From the NCBI GenBank assembly GCA_963921195.1, contig OY992536.1:323843038-323907037 (forward strand): DNA of 64,000 nucleotides, read 5' to 3'. The translations under genes and the position numbers were made by a program. This DNA is from Pegoplata infirma (taxonomy: Eukaryota > Arthropoda > Insecta > Diptera > Anthomyiidae). The notes under the pieces are model-generated. The model searched no databases and was not told the DNA's origin. It was given only the letters and a program-made list of their open reading frames with translations. Shown here piece by piece: positions 10,570 to 21,646 of this stretch. The first letter of the stretch is position 1. Every line of letters starts with the position of its first letter.

Positions 10570-12281
10570 TAGGCTGGGTCGTATTCCAACAAAGTGCTCA
10601 GATCAACTATTAATAGTGAAAAAAAGTTGGTACAAGTAAATACAAGCAATTTAAAACCAAAATGAACAAAATCGGTCCATGGCTTCCGTTCTCGCATCGC
10701 GGGTCAAAATTGCGGTTTTTGAAAAAATGGACATAATTTAAAAAAAAAAATTAAATATTTAAAAAAAAAATTATTAAAAAAAAAAAAAATTTTTTTGTAT
10801 TGCATTAATTCAAAGATATTTAGAAAAATTTTGTTTGTTTTTTTCGGATATCGATAACCCACCCAAACGTGAGGCCAAAAAAACTCACATTTTTAACATG
10901 GAGCTCAAAACTACTTTTTCACTATTTTAAAAATTTAGTGAAACAAAATTTTTAAATATATTAGTTTATCCACTTGATATCATTGAATACATCTCAGGGA
11001 TTGTAGAAAAAAATTCTTAGTTAAATTCCTTCGTCCAGTTGGTGTGTGGAGCGATTTGAATTTAGCGGATTTCCAGAACATGTGTTTTTATCGACATTTT
11101 TGACTTATTTGTAGTTGTTAGCAACATTTTACTTTAATTAACCAACTTTTTTTTGTTCAAATGGTTGTTTTGAACCATAGTAACTCTGCTTTGAAATAAT
11201 AGGCTTTTTGGACAACGTTAACCCTTGCTGGCACGGGGTTAAAAAATTCCTCCATTGAAATTTTTGAAATTTCCTAAAATCGTGTATGTGTTTAAATAAT
11301 CAACAATTGCGCACTTAAGCGGAAAATGCTTAAAACTAAATAAAATAAAAAAATGGCATCCGAAATTTCATTACGTCTTCGTCGTTTTTACTGTGTAAAG
11401 CTAAAAGTGAAAAACATATTATTTAATATGTCAAAAAAGTCCATTTGACTATGAGCAAAAAAACAGCTGTTTGAAATTTTTTGGGCGTTCGTTCAACAAT
11501 CGTTAACGATGTCCTTCAAGAAAACTTTGTATAAATTTGTAATTGTTGATTAACACATACACGATTTTAGAGTGAGGAATTTTCAAAAATTTCATTGGAT
11601 GAATTTTTTTAACCCCGTGCCGGCAAGGGTTAACGTTGTCCAAAAAGCCTATTATTTCAAAGCAGAGTTATTATGGTCCAAAACAACCATTTGAACAAAA
11701 AAAGTTGGTTAATTTAAGTAAAATGTTGCTAACAACTACAAATTAGTCAAAAATTTCGATAAAAACACATGTTCTGGAAATCCGCTAAATTCAAATCGCT
11801 CCACACACCAACTGGACGAAGGAATTTGACTAAGAATTTTTTTCTACAATCCCTGAGATGTATTCAATGATATCAAGTGGATAAACTAATATATTTAAAA
11901 ATTTTGTTTCACTAAATTTTTAAAATAGTGATAAAGTAGTTTTGAGCTCCATGTTAAAAATGTGAGTTTTTCTTGGCCTCACGTTTGGGTGGGTTATCGA
12001 TATCCGAAAAAAACAAACAAAATTTTTCTAAATATCTTTGAATTAATGCGATACAAAAAAATTTTTTTTTTTTTAAATAATTTTTTTTTTAAATATTTAA
12101 TTTTTTTTTTTAAATTGTGTCCATTTTTTCAAAAACCGCAATTTTGACCCGCGATGCGAGAACGGAAGCCATGGACCGATTTTGTTCATTTTGGTTTTAA
12201 ATTTCTTGTATTTACTTGTACCAACTTTTTTTCACTATTAATAGTTGATCTGAGCACTTTGTTGGAATACGACCCAGCCTA
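10570..12281. mobile_element. 1.7-kb hAT-type foldback with exact 8-bp duplication
   Basis: The ends TAGGCTGGGTCGTATTCC and the mirror GGAATACGACCCAGCCTA are flanked by identical octamers ATATGTAT at 10562-10569 and 12282-12289. The arms pair nearly base for base for about 650 bp each, for example CGGATTTCCAGAACATGTG against CACATGTTCTGGAAATCCG. The centre is occupied by a TTAA-flanked element. No transposase is encoded; the open frame starting at 11962 lies in one arm and is fortuitous. Confidence 0.92.
11222..11629. mobile_element. TTAA-flanked piggyBac-type MITE at the palindrome centre
   Basis: The ends CCCTTGCTGGCACGGGG and the mirror of CCCCGTGCCGGCAAGGG are flanked by TTAA at 11218-11221 and 11630-11633. 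The TTAA duplication and CCC ends fit piggyBac-type transposition. The surrounding bases GGACAACG and CGTTGTCC are mirror images. Removing the insert therefore leaves TTAA exactly at the dyad of the outer foldback. The unique interior is about 300 bp. Confidence 0.8.
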
Positions 12282-12295
12282 ATATGTATGTCTTA

Positions 12296-12423
12296 GGCTG
12301 GATTACTCAATGCTCCGTTATAAAATAACTCTCCGTTAAATTTAACTTTTTCATACAAATTTTGACATAAGGTTCCGTTAAATCGGCAGTTAGCAGCTAA
12401 CTTTTCATTGAGTAATCCGCCCT
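12296..12423. mobile_element. 128-bp PIF/Harbinger-type MITE
   Basis: The ends GGCTGGATTACTCAATG and CATTGAGTAATCCGCCC are flanked by TTA at 12293-12295 and 12424-12426. A 3-bp TTA/TAA duplication with short inverted ends is typical of PIF/Harbinger MITEs. Non-coding. Confidence 0.75.
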
Positions 12424-12742
12424 TAATGTAGAAATAAAATGGAGTTAAACTGCATTTACAGTTTTTTATTTCGTGATCCTTTTTCCTTTCAAAAGGTCTT
12501 CAAAGTTTTAAAGGACTACATTTCTAAATATTTGTAATTGCCCTAGGATGTCACACGTAATGGCAAAATACTACATACCGATTAATTTATCATCTGTATT
12601 TTTGACTCTAGAAACGTCCATATTTCTCCGCTAGGGGGCGCAGTAGGGCTACGAAATTAACACAACACAACTATTCACAAAGTTTCATTAAAAAACTATT
12701 GTTCAAAAAAATCCGGTCATGAGAAAGTTAAAAAATTTGAAT

Positions 12743-12776
12743 TTTTAACATGATAATGTTTTTAGACTGGTGTCTA
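12743..12776. repeat. Inverted partner of 9170-9204
   Basis: TTAACATGATAATGTTTTTA and the adjoining GACTGGTGTCTA mirror the sequence near 9170-9204. Together with the mini-me copies outside them, they form a 6.6-kb inverted arrangement. Confidence 0.7.
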
Positions 12777-12780
12777 GTTT

Positions 12781-13286
12781 TTTTTTTTCATCAATATTTT
12801 TTTAATATTTTTTTAATCCATATTTTTTTTAAATCAATACTTTTTTTAATCAATATTTTTTTTAATCAATATTTTTTTCGTCAAAATTTTTTTCATCAAT
12901 AGTTTTTTTTGTTTATCAATAATTTTTTTTTATCAAAATATTCTTCATCAGTATTTTTTTTAATCAATATTTTTTTAATCAATATTTTTTTAATAAATAT
13001 TTTTTTCGTCAATATTTTTTGTCATCAATAATTTTTTTTGATCAATATTTTCTTCATCAATATATTTTTTCATCAACATTTTTCTCATAAATTTATTTTC
13101 TCAATGTTTTTTTTTTGATCAATATTTTTTTTTTTTAATTAATATTTTTTTATCAATATTTTTTTTCTCATCCATTTTTTCATCAATATTTTTTTTTCAT
13201 CAATATTATTTTTCATCAATAATTTTTTTTCATCAATATTTTTCCCCACAATTTTTTTATCGATATTATTTTTCAGCAATATTTTT
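12781..13286. repeat. Degenerate (TCATCAATATTTTTTT)n tract
   Basis: About thirty imperfect units of CATCAATATTTTTTT, with variation in T-run length and occasional AATCAATA forms, abut the GTATAA-type end of the next mini-me-like copy. A comparable A-rich tract lies beside the opposite-oriented copy at 8885. Such tracts next to mini-me ends may be part of the element. Confidence 0.75.
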
Positions 13287-13858
13287 ATACCCTCCACTTA
13301 GTGATAGAGGGTATATATAAGTTTGTGATTCCGTTTGTAACTCATCGAAATATCGGTCTGGGACACCATAAAGTATATATATTCATGATGCCATTCTAGC
13401 GATGTCCGTCTGTACGTCTGTCTGTCTGTGGAAAATGCTATCACGGACAAAACACAGACTGAAACTTAACATATTTATTGGAAGTTCTCCCGAGAAGTTT
13501 GGTATTGCATTTGAGCAATATCGGTTCAGCGGTTCAAAAGTTATGAACGAAAATGTAAGCACACCTCAAAAATTTCAGTACATTCAACATAACCTAAAAA
13601 TACAAAATGCTTTAATTCGGCTTCTGGTTGACACATGTGAACATAATTGAACACCAAATGGTATCTAAACAAGTACGAACATATTTTTTGACAAAAAAAG
13701 AAAAAAAATCGCGGATTTTTTTTACCAAATTTTTTTTTCGCGGAAATTTTTTTTTCAAAAATTTTTTTTTTTTTTCAAAAGTAATTTCCTTTTAAATAAA
13801 GTTTTTGCATCACTACATTCGGCAAGGCCGAATTTAACTTTTTTTACTTGTTTTTATA
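13287..13858 (+). mobile_element. Mini-me-like element
   Basis: Begins TATACCCTCCACTTAGTGAT and ends CGAATTTAACTTTTTTTACT. It carries AAGTATATATATTCATGAT (TA-type tract) and GTCCGTCTGTACGTCTGTCT (GTCY-type tract) in the order expected of mini-me. This is the shorter, uninterrupted inverted counterpart of 7264-8884. The open frame from 13402 runs through its body and is not a gene. Confidence 0.85.
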
Positions 13859-14179
13859 AATTTTGCTCTTGCTTTAATTGTGTCTGCCAGAGGGGTCATA
13901 TGTGAGACCGACCTCCATTAATTTCGCAGTGACACAAAACCGATCTTTCTGAATCGGAATGGGATAAAAAACACCTCAGGGCTTTTTTTTTAGTTCAGCG
14001 CTAGATATTTTCTTATACGCATTTAAAGTTGGTGATTTTAAAGCATTTAAAGTTTTTGTGAACTAAACAAGTACTATTTTAGGTGACCTTATTCGACATG
14101 TGGGGTCCAGCCTTCAAACTAAAGCTCGAAATTATGTTAGCTATAACCGGAATGAATTTCGCTGCAATCGGTCTAGTAC
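13859..14179. other. Unassigned sequence
   Basis: Slightly less AT-rich DNA with no recognised open frame, repeat end or RNA signal. Confidence 0.5.
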
Positions 14180-14316
14180 CTAATTACTAGGGATGTCGCG
14201 AATAGTGTATTCGGCAGTTTACCGAATATTTACTATTCGGTATTCGGTTTGAACCGAATACCGAATATTTCCGAATAGTTTAAATATTCATACGCCTGTA
14301 TTTTACTTATGTACAT

Positions 14317-16396
14317 TAGGGTGCGCCAAAGTTGTATGGGTAAAAAAAAAAATTATGCTAGAGATCGGCACTCCCCCCAAAAATATTCGTTTTTATATCA
14401 AAATACACTATGCAAAAAGTTATGGCGATCGCTTGAGGGGAAAGGGTGCCTCAAACGCCTTGAAATGGAGAAATATGTCAAATTTGACCATTAGATAAAA
14501 AAAAAATTTTTTTTTTGTTGTGATTCAATTTCGCCAAAAAAAAATTTTTTGTATTAGGTTTAATAAGAACTACTTACAAAAAAAATATAAGCTCTCCACT
14601 ACATCGGTTACCCATTTTAACATGCGATACAAAAAAGGGCAGTTATTTTTAGGGGTACCCAAAAGTAACATTTTTACATTTTTGAAAATTTTATTAAAAA
14701 AAATTTTAAAAATTAAAATCGCTCTCCACCAGTTTTTTATATATATTATAAAGATAAAAAATGTGAAATATTATAAATATCCGTTCGGCAGTTTTTCTTT
14801 TATAGCGACTTGAAGTTAGCGGATTTCAAGGAAAATTTATTTTTTGCTGTATTTTCTTTAATTTTGAACTTATTACTACGTTTTAAACGAAATTGACGAT
14901 ATTGGCTGTGCAAGTAATTAAATTGGATCATAAGTTTTAGTTAGTTAGTAATTTTTACAGTTTAGCTTTAACCCATGTAAACCCGGGTCAATTATGTCCC
15001 ACTTTGTAAATATTATTCTTTAAGCTATTTTTTTTTTTTTTATCATGAAATTAGTAAATGGAAATAGTTTTAGCTATTCATCGTGTATGCACTTATAGAA
15101 TTTAACCCATTTTATGAAGTTTTTGTATATTTAATGAAGCTTTTCATAAATATGATGAAATATTTTTTGATTGTATCAAACACATTAAGAATTCATGATT
15201 TCTTCTACTTTAAATTTAAATTTAATTTTTTGTTTGGGTTGTTGAAAAATATAGTTGATGACTAAAGAAAAGCTAATGTACAATTTTTTCTTTTTTTTTT
15301 TCTTTGAATTTAGAAAAAATCGACTTCAAAATATTCTTAAATAATTTTCTAAAAAAAAAATGTGTATAAATAATTTCATTTTCCAGCGCGATACGCGTAT
15401 TTCATTTAATATTTGCTCAATCTGCACGCTATTTAACTTAAATTAAAGCTTTATAAATTACATTAATAACATTTTTAAAAATAATACTAACTTTAAAATA
15501 ATAACGTTTAATTTTTTTTTTAACAAATTGGATCTACTTTAGAAAAGTTTTATTGTATTGTCACCCACCGTATATAAAAAATGCGGTATAATTTAAAAAC
15601 ATTGTTTTTTCACATGTAGATTTAAATAAACTTGGACTAAAACATTTATTTTTAGAGATTAATTTTATTATATTTAATAAAAATATAAAAGCCGGCATAC
15701 AATGGGAAATATTTGCCCTGTGGGTCATCTTCGACCCGGGTTTACAAGGGTTAATGCTGTCCTGCAAAAAATTATTTACTTACTAAAATTTATGATCCAA
15801 TTAAATCAGTTGCAAAGTCAATTTCGTCAATTTTGTTTAAAACGTAATAATAAGTTCAAAATTAGAGAAAATACAGCAAAAAATCAATTTTCCTTGAAAT
15901 CCGCTAACTTCAAGTCGCTATAAAAGAAAAACTGCCGAACGGATATTTATAATATTTCACATTTTTTATCTATATAGTATATATAAAAAACTGGTGGAGA
16001 GCGATTTTAATTTTTAAAATTTTTTTTTAATAAAATTTTCAAAAACGTAAAAATGTTACTTTTGGGTACCCCTAAAAATAACTGCCCTTTTTTGTATCGC
16101 AAGTTAAAATGGGTAAGCGATGTAGTGGATAGCTTATATTTTTTTTGTAAGTAGTTCTTATTAAACCTAATACAAAAAAATTTTTTTTGGCGAAATTGAA
16201 TCACAACAAAAAAAAAATTTTTTTTTTATCTAATGGTCAAATTTGACATATTTCTCCATTTTCAAGGCGTTTGAGGCACCCTTTCCCCTCAAGCGATCGC
16301 CATAATTTTTTGCATAGTGTATTTTGATACCAAAACGAATATTTCTAGGGGGAGTGCCGGTATAAAATCGAAAGTTGACATTTTTGGCGCACCCTA
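14317..16396. mobile_element. Middle hAT-type foldback, about 650-bp arms
   Basis: The ends TAGGGTGCGCCAAA and the mirror of GGCGCACCCTA are flanked by exact octamers ATGTACAT at 14309-14316 and 16397-16404. The arms pair over nearly their whole length, for example GGGTACCCAAAAGTAACAT at 14655 against its mirror near 16060. Paired open frames at 14309-14494, 14520-14813, 16007-16204 and 16230-16448 are the same arm read twice and look non-coding. The centre holds a TTAA element. Confidence 0.92.
14972..15750. mobile_element. Innermost piggyBac-type MITE, TTAA duplication
   Basis: The ends CCCATGTAAACCCGGGTC and the mirror of GACCCGGGTTTACAAGGG are flanked by TTAA at 14968-14971 and 15751-15754. 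Subterminal TATGTCCCACTTTG and GCCCTGTGGGTCATCTTC are loosely related. The 779-bp interior is AT-rich with no transposase frame. Its midpoint (15361) falls within 5 bp of that of the surrounding foldback (15356). Confidence 0.85.
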
Positions 16397-16705
16397 ATGT
16401 ACATACTATGTTAAAACTGAAAAAAATACCCAGACTAAAAAACAACAACGCTGCTGTTGAAACAATTTTTTCTGTTCCCTTAACAATTTAAATTTTAATC
16501 AAGTGCTAAAGTTTTTTTGTACAAAAAACAAACTGAAATGACTACAAAAAAGAGTGAAACGTTAAAAAAACCTTTTTTTTTTAAAAAAATTATTTTGCCG
16601 AATATTCGGCAAACTGTTAACGAATATTTATTTAACCGAATATTTAAAAAAACATGCCGAATATGCCGAATAGTGACGAATATTCGCGACATCCCTACTA
16701 ATTAC

Positions 16706-17185
16706 TAAATTGCAAAATTATTCCAAATAAACCACTGAGCACCGTTGCGTATGATTGTTATTTAAGGGCATTACAATATAAATCATACACCACTTCAACA
16801 ATTTTTAAAACGGTATTCACATACTGCATTTTTTGGCTTGCAATAAAGTTTTGCTACTTTTCACGGGGGTGAAAAGAAAACGGGGTAGAAAAAAATCACT
16901 AATTCCCATTCCGATTTTGGTTGTTGCACTGTGTTATTGCAAGTTTTATAAAATTGTGTTGTTGGTTTAGTTAGGCTTAAGGTCCTCCAAAAACAAAAAT
17001 AAAAAAATCAGATTTGTTTTTATTATTTTAGTTTTATTATTTTCTTCTTCCAATATTTCAACCAACGCCGTTGGTCATCCTCAGGGCTTATAGTTTTCCA
17101 TCGGTAATAGTTTTCCTAGGAAAAATTAAAATTATAATTTTTTTATGGGAGCCCCCTTAAAAATTGGTAATAGGGGATTGGCACA
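16706..17185. other. Unassigned sequence with a CCAACGCCGTTGG palindrome
   Basis: Contains the 13-bp palindrome CCAACGCCGTTGG at about 17062, within a CTTCCAATATTTCAACCAAC context, but no full element. No gene is supported. Confidence 0.5.
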
Positions 17186-17418
17186 CACAGAAAACGAATT
17201 TAACGATTTCCAACTGAAAGTCAGTTATTGCAACAAAAAATCGGTTGGAACTTTTGCATATAGGTCGTCACAGTTGAATATCGGTAGTCACAACTCATTT
17301 TCAGTGGCTTTTAATTGGGGCAACTACAAAATTTGGTTGTCAAAGCCAAATATAGTAGCAGCACCCAAATTTTGAGTTGATACAACTGATAAATTCGATT
17401 GAAAACTTTTTTTCTGTG
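17186..17418. mobile_element. ACACAG-ended MITE, copy B
   Basis: The left end ACACACAGAAAACGAATTT and the right end TTTTTTTCTGTGTG form an inverted repeat. AACTGAAAGTCAGTTAT and TGAGTTGATACAACTGAT mark related subterminal sequence. Its 233-bp length and end motif match the families at 6577, 35654 and 62788. The open frame at 17145-17375 crosses it and is judged chance. Confidence 0.65.
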
Positions 17419-17871
17419 TGCATGTTTTGAAAAAATATTAGGGAGAATAGATAATAGGAGTTGGTCTTACATTTCACCAATCTAAACTTGATATTCCGGT
17501 AGCGAAATCATTGTCCAATAGTTTTATTAATTCAAAATTTTTCAAATAAGCGCCTGATTAGATAAAAAAAATCGATTACTCTGGGTCTCTGCAAATCGGT
17601 ATTTTCTGCCTCTCCAGTTACCCCAAAAAAATATATTTTTTTTAAATTTAATATAACTACAACTTATTGTTAGTTTTACATCTAAACACAATAGAGAAAA
17701 AACATAAAAAAAAAAACCTCAAGAAAATCAACCCAAATGGAAACTCAAAGAAGGCAGCAAAGACAACACACACATGCATCTACACTTACAAAAGAATTAA
17801 AGCATTGTGGCATATGAATGTTTACCTGAGAAACAAACTTATAGTATACTTTAGCAATACATTTACATACA
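17419..17871. other. Unassigned sequence
   Basis: AT-rich sequence without recognised elements. Frames are short and low-complexity. Confidence 0.5.
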
Positions 17872-18464
17872 TACACTGTCGGTCAAAAGTATTCACACAG
17901 ACTAAATTTAAAATTTGAAACCTACTTATTATCAAACGAGTATTGTTTGATAAGGTTTTTTGTAGGTAATTTATTGAGCTTTAATTTAAGATTAATAGAG
18001 TCCAGATTGAGTTAATAATAAATGTGTTAAGAGGGTCGAAGTGGAAAACGACAATTTTTATAGACATTTAAAAAAAAAAAAAATTAAATATTTCCAAAAA
18101 TTTTTTCAAAGTTCAAACGTTTGAAATTTAACAAAAATTTTCCACTGATTTTTATTTATCTAACAACTAATTTTTTAGTAGGTACATGAAACAAAAATTA
18201 ATTTTTTTAAATAGTGGAAGAAATCCGCATTTTATGACCTCAAATTCTTTTGATCACCAATTTTTTGTAAACAAGGAAATGATTTTAGTGTTTATTAATT
18301 TTAGTACATCTAATGAAAATAATTTAACTTTTTCTATGTTTATACAAAATTGGTGGTCAAAAGAAGTGGAGGTCGAAAAATGCGCATTTCTTCTACAAGT
18401 ATTCAAAAAAATTTTAAGTTATTTTGGGTTATTAAAAAAATTAATTGATTAATAAATTAAATAT

Positions 18465-18695
18465 AAACAAGTAAAAAAGTAAATTTGCTAAGTCACAGGC
18501 ATATATGTTTTTATTCTTTGGCCGTGATCACCATTTCTACAGACGGACAGACAGACGGGCATCGCTAGAATGTCTTAGAATCGATCACTGATAAATAATA
18601 TATATACTTTATTGGGTCCCAGACCGATATTTCGATGAGTTACAAACGGAATGACAAACTTTTATATACCCTCTATCACTATGTGGAGGGTATAA
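18465..18695 (-). mobile_element. Short mini-me-like copy
   Basis: Only 231 bp. It has AACAAGTAAAAAAGTAAATT, a GACGGACAGACAGACGGGCA tract, AATATATATACTTT and ATGTGGAGGGTATA. Most of the body is missing. It sits in the loop region of the Tc1-like palindrome. Confidence 0.8.
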
Positions 18696-18846
18696 ACATG
18701 GGAAATATTTAAAATTTTTAATGTTTACAATTGCAAAAAAATAAAAATTTGAAATATTTTTTAAATTTTTTTTTTAAAAAATGTCAAAAAAAAATTATGT
18801 TTTTCCAGTTCGACCCTCGTAGCACATTTATTATTAACACAATCTG

Positions 18847-19487
18847 TAGCGGTGTTCTATAACTCTCGAATCGAAAGATTTCTCACATGAAATATGAAAA
18901 ACGAAACAGAAACATCGTGAATCGGCACAAAACCTGACTTTTCGCATTCGACTGTTTCTGTAATTTTGTTATGCGGAAACTTTCTGTCAAATATGATTTT
19001 TTTCAAAATTATTGGAAAAATGCGAGAAAAACTGTTTCTGTAAACCAATTGATCGAAAACTTTTGAAGTTCAAGTGTCAAAATCACTCACATTTAAAAAT
19101 GGTGCGATATTTCGTAAATTAAACAACTTTTGAGTTATAATAAATAAAAAACATTATTTTTTTTAAGAAAATACTGTCAACTAATATTATTAATGATATA
19201 CTACACATTATTTTTATTAACTTAATTTATTATTTAATTTTTGTTTGCCAATGTTACGAGTGTTGTTTAAAAAAATGTGAAATTGCGTTTTTTTTGTTGT
19301 GATTTTTATTATTTTCTCGCCTTGTTTACCTTTTTGACAGCTTATTTGGAATATTCCAATAAAAATGCTGCCGTTTTCGCATTGATATACAGAAACAGTT
19401 TTTTTTCCAGAATCGAGAAACGATGGAATTTTTTGTTTCATACTTTTCGATGCGAAAACTTTTCGCATAAATTACAGAACACCCCCA
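18847..19487. mobile_element. Inverted-repeat element with probable CTG 3-bp duplication
   Basis: The ends TAGCGGTGTTCTATAA and the mirror of TTACAGAACACCCCCA are flanked by CTG at 18844-18846 and 19488-19490. Comparison with the intact left arm of the host palindrome (reading AGTCCAGATTGAG) shows the insertion point exactly. Internal ACAGAAACAGTTTTTTTTCC is mirrored near 19030. The superfamily is unassigned. Confidence 0.65.
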
Positions 19488-19623
19488 CTGGACTTAAAAA
19501 AGCTTAATAAAAGTTAAATAAATTACCTACAAAACACTTTATCAAAAAATACTCTTTTGATAAAAAAAGGTTTGATATTTTAAATTTTGTCTTGAAGTGT
19601 GTTTACTTTTGTCCGCCACTGTA

Positions 19624-20181
19624 TATGCATGGTTATATTTTGCATGTACATATGTGCATAATACAGTAAAACACGATTATAATTAACTTGAATTACACGA
19701 ATTCATCATTCAAGTTTTTCTGCTTATTTAAAAAGACACATTATTTTTAATAATATTTAAAAAAGATTTGTTTTTAAAGCAAGCCCCTCAAACTAGATCC
19801 GGGAGTTCTTAGAGTTCGTTAAGTACAGTTTCACTTTTTCATAATAATGACGATGATGTTTATGTCTGGGGATTTTGTCTACTGCCATTTATTGTTCATG
19901 TTGAGTGTCTTCAAATGTCTGACTATATTATTTTTCTAATGCAAGTTTAAAACACATGCATACATACATAAACACCAGCACTAACATAGAACATCAACTT
20001 AGATTATCGTAGCAAGTGTATTTCTACGTATTCAGAAGAGTTTTACTTATTTTATTTTTTGTGCATTACAAAATTAGAATTCTTTTCTTAGTTCGAAAAT
20101 GCATGCACAAATATAAATATAAAATTGAATACACACCATTTCCAAAACGTCCATTGTATTATTTTTTGCTGAAAATCAATA
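19624..20181. other. Unassigned AT-rich sequence
   Basis: Near 19663, ACAGTAAAACACGATTATAA could be a lone end of a pogo-like element, but no partner end was found. No gene is supported. Confidence 0.45.
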
Positions 20182-20730
20182 CAAACAAGTGAGAGTGTTA
20201 AATTCGGCTGTGCCGAATCTTTTATACATATAATATAAAATGTAAAAAAAAAATTAAAAAATTGTCAGTGGGTTTTTTTGTGGGGCGGGGGGGGGGGGTT
20301 TATGGGTTCAGTGGGGGACGTTAAGAGCACCTTCCCATCGCAATAAATATACCAAATGTTTCATTAATTTAACAAAAACACAAAAAAAAACATGTAAAAA
20401 AAAGTGTATTTTTTCAGAGGTTGGTTCAGTTCTTCAAGGGGGAACTTTTTCCCCCTGGCCCGATTTTGCCCATTCACGAACTTAACCTGCTTATGAACAT
20501 GAGACATATTTGTGCCAAACTTCAGGAGTATAGCTATTTTATTTTGGACTGCATTGTGTTATCTACAGACAGGCGGACGGACGGACAGACGGACATTCAT
20601 AGAATGTCTTAGAATCGATCATGGATCAATAATATATATACTTTATGGGGTCTCCGACCGATATTTCGATGCGTTACAAACGGAATGACAAATTGAGTAT
20701 ACCCCTATACTGTGGTTGGAGGGTATAAAA
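20182..20730 (-). mobile_element. Mini-me-like element with a poly-G tract
   Basis: Begins AAACAAGTGAGAGTGTTAAA then CGGCTGTGCCGAATC. It contains GACGGACGGACAGACGGACA and AATATATATACTTTATGGGG, and ends GGTTGGAGGGTATA. A run of about 12 G lies near 20287-20298. The open frame at 20421 crosses it without meaning. Confidence 0.85.
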
Positions 20731-21638
20731 AGTGAGAACGCTCTTCGGCAGATTTTTTATTTTTTTATTTTTTAAATTGTTTTGTTAATGGTGCAGAAAA
20801 TATCAGTAAAAATTTATATGTAAATAAGAATAAAGTCCTGCAGATTTGCAGCACTCGTCGGCAAATAAAGCATGTCATTAAAAAAAGTAAAAGTGCTTTC
20901 ACAAAAAGATTTTCTTTTTTAATTTAAAAATTTCCTTTTTAATTGAAAACAAATAACAAAATATACACCAAATTGTCTTTTTACGACTTTTAAAAATTTT
21001 TCCGAATTTTTGGCGATTTTTGGCATAACGCTTTATAAGTCTTTTATTATTCGACGAAATTTATTTTTTTTAAATAAAAATAATCCTAAAAACTAAAAAC
21101 TTCTGGACAATCAGTGGGTGGTCATTAAAAGACCTCCCTTGTAAGGGTATAATAACAATTTTGATACAGTTTACTCAAGAGTTATTTTTCGTATTTATAC
21201 TTAATTAATTTTTTATTTTCATTATGTGGAAATGGTGTAATTCCAGGTATATTAACTTTGTGCACTCATGCTCTCAAAGTGTGTTTGTCAATGAGTTAAT
21301 ACTTTACCGTTTGATTTACTTAGATTACCTTTAGTATTCAACTAAAAATACCTAAGTGACCAATTTACTACATTAATGCCTCTCCAGTTTACCTAAAAAT
21401 TTGTATTTAAAGGTAACGTTGAGATAGTAGCACTCACATACATTGTATCTAACCTGTTGACAGTTTTCTAAAGTTGTTTCTGCATAAAACCCTATTCAAA
21501 TCTAGGGGTTTTCTATGTAATGAACTTTACGTATAAAAGAAAAAACGAACAAACTTGGCATTCACTTTTATAAAATTTGAAAAGGTATTTTAAGTTATTG
21601 ACTTCAAGGTAACGAAATATTGGCAATGTTTATAACAT
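20731..21638. other. Unassigned AT-rich sequence
   Basis: GACAATCAGTGGGTGGTCAT near 21107 and GACCTCCCTTGTAAGGG near 21140 resemble the terminal phrase of the palindrome at 40448-41053, so a decayed relative may lie here. Otherwise nothing is recognised. Confidence 0.45.
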
Positions 21639-21646
21639 GTGACCAT

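Larger units (their letters stand above)
14188..16697. mobile_element. Outer hAT-type foldback of a three-level nest
   Basis: The ends TAGGGATGTCGCGAATA and the mirror of TATTCGCGACATCCCTA are flanked by exact octamers CTAATTAC at 14180-14187 and 16698-16705. Subterminal sequence is built from repeated TATTCGG/CCGAATA units. Its own arms are only about 110 bp on the left and about 280 bp on the right (16397-16697). Everything between is the inner hAT-type foldback. Confidence 0.9.
17874..19621. mobile_element. Tc1/mariner-like palindromic element with two insertions
   Basis: The ends CACTGTCGGTCAAAAGTATT and the mirror of CTTTTGTCCGCCACTG are flanked by TA on both sides. A CAGTGGCGGACAAAAG-type end with TA duplication is characteristic of Tc1/mariner relatives. 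The left arm 17874-18006 pairs with 19490-19621. The next arm segment (about 18006-18040) pairs with about 18800-18845. A mini-me fragment and a 641-bp inverted-repeat element account for the rest. No transposase frame remains. Confidence 0.8.

Noticed and set aside
14309..16448. Paired 60-97-residue frames as duplicated genes
   Set aside because: They are the two mirrored arms of one foldback read on opposite strands.
17040..17110. CCAACGCCGTTGG palindrome as part of a Penelope- or LINE-type 3' end
   Set aside because: Only a short motif is present; no coding remnant, tail or duplication accompanies it.
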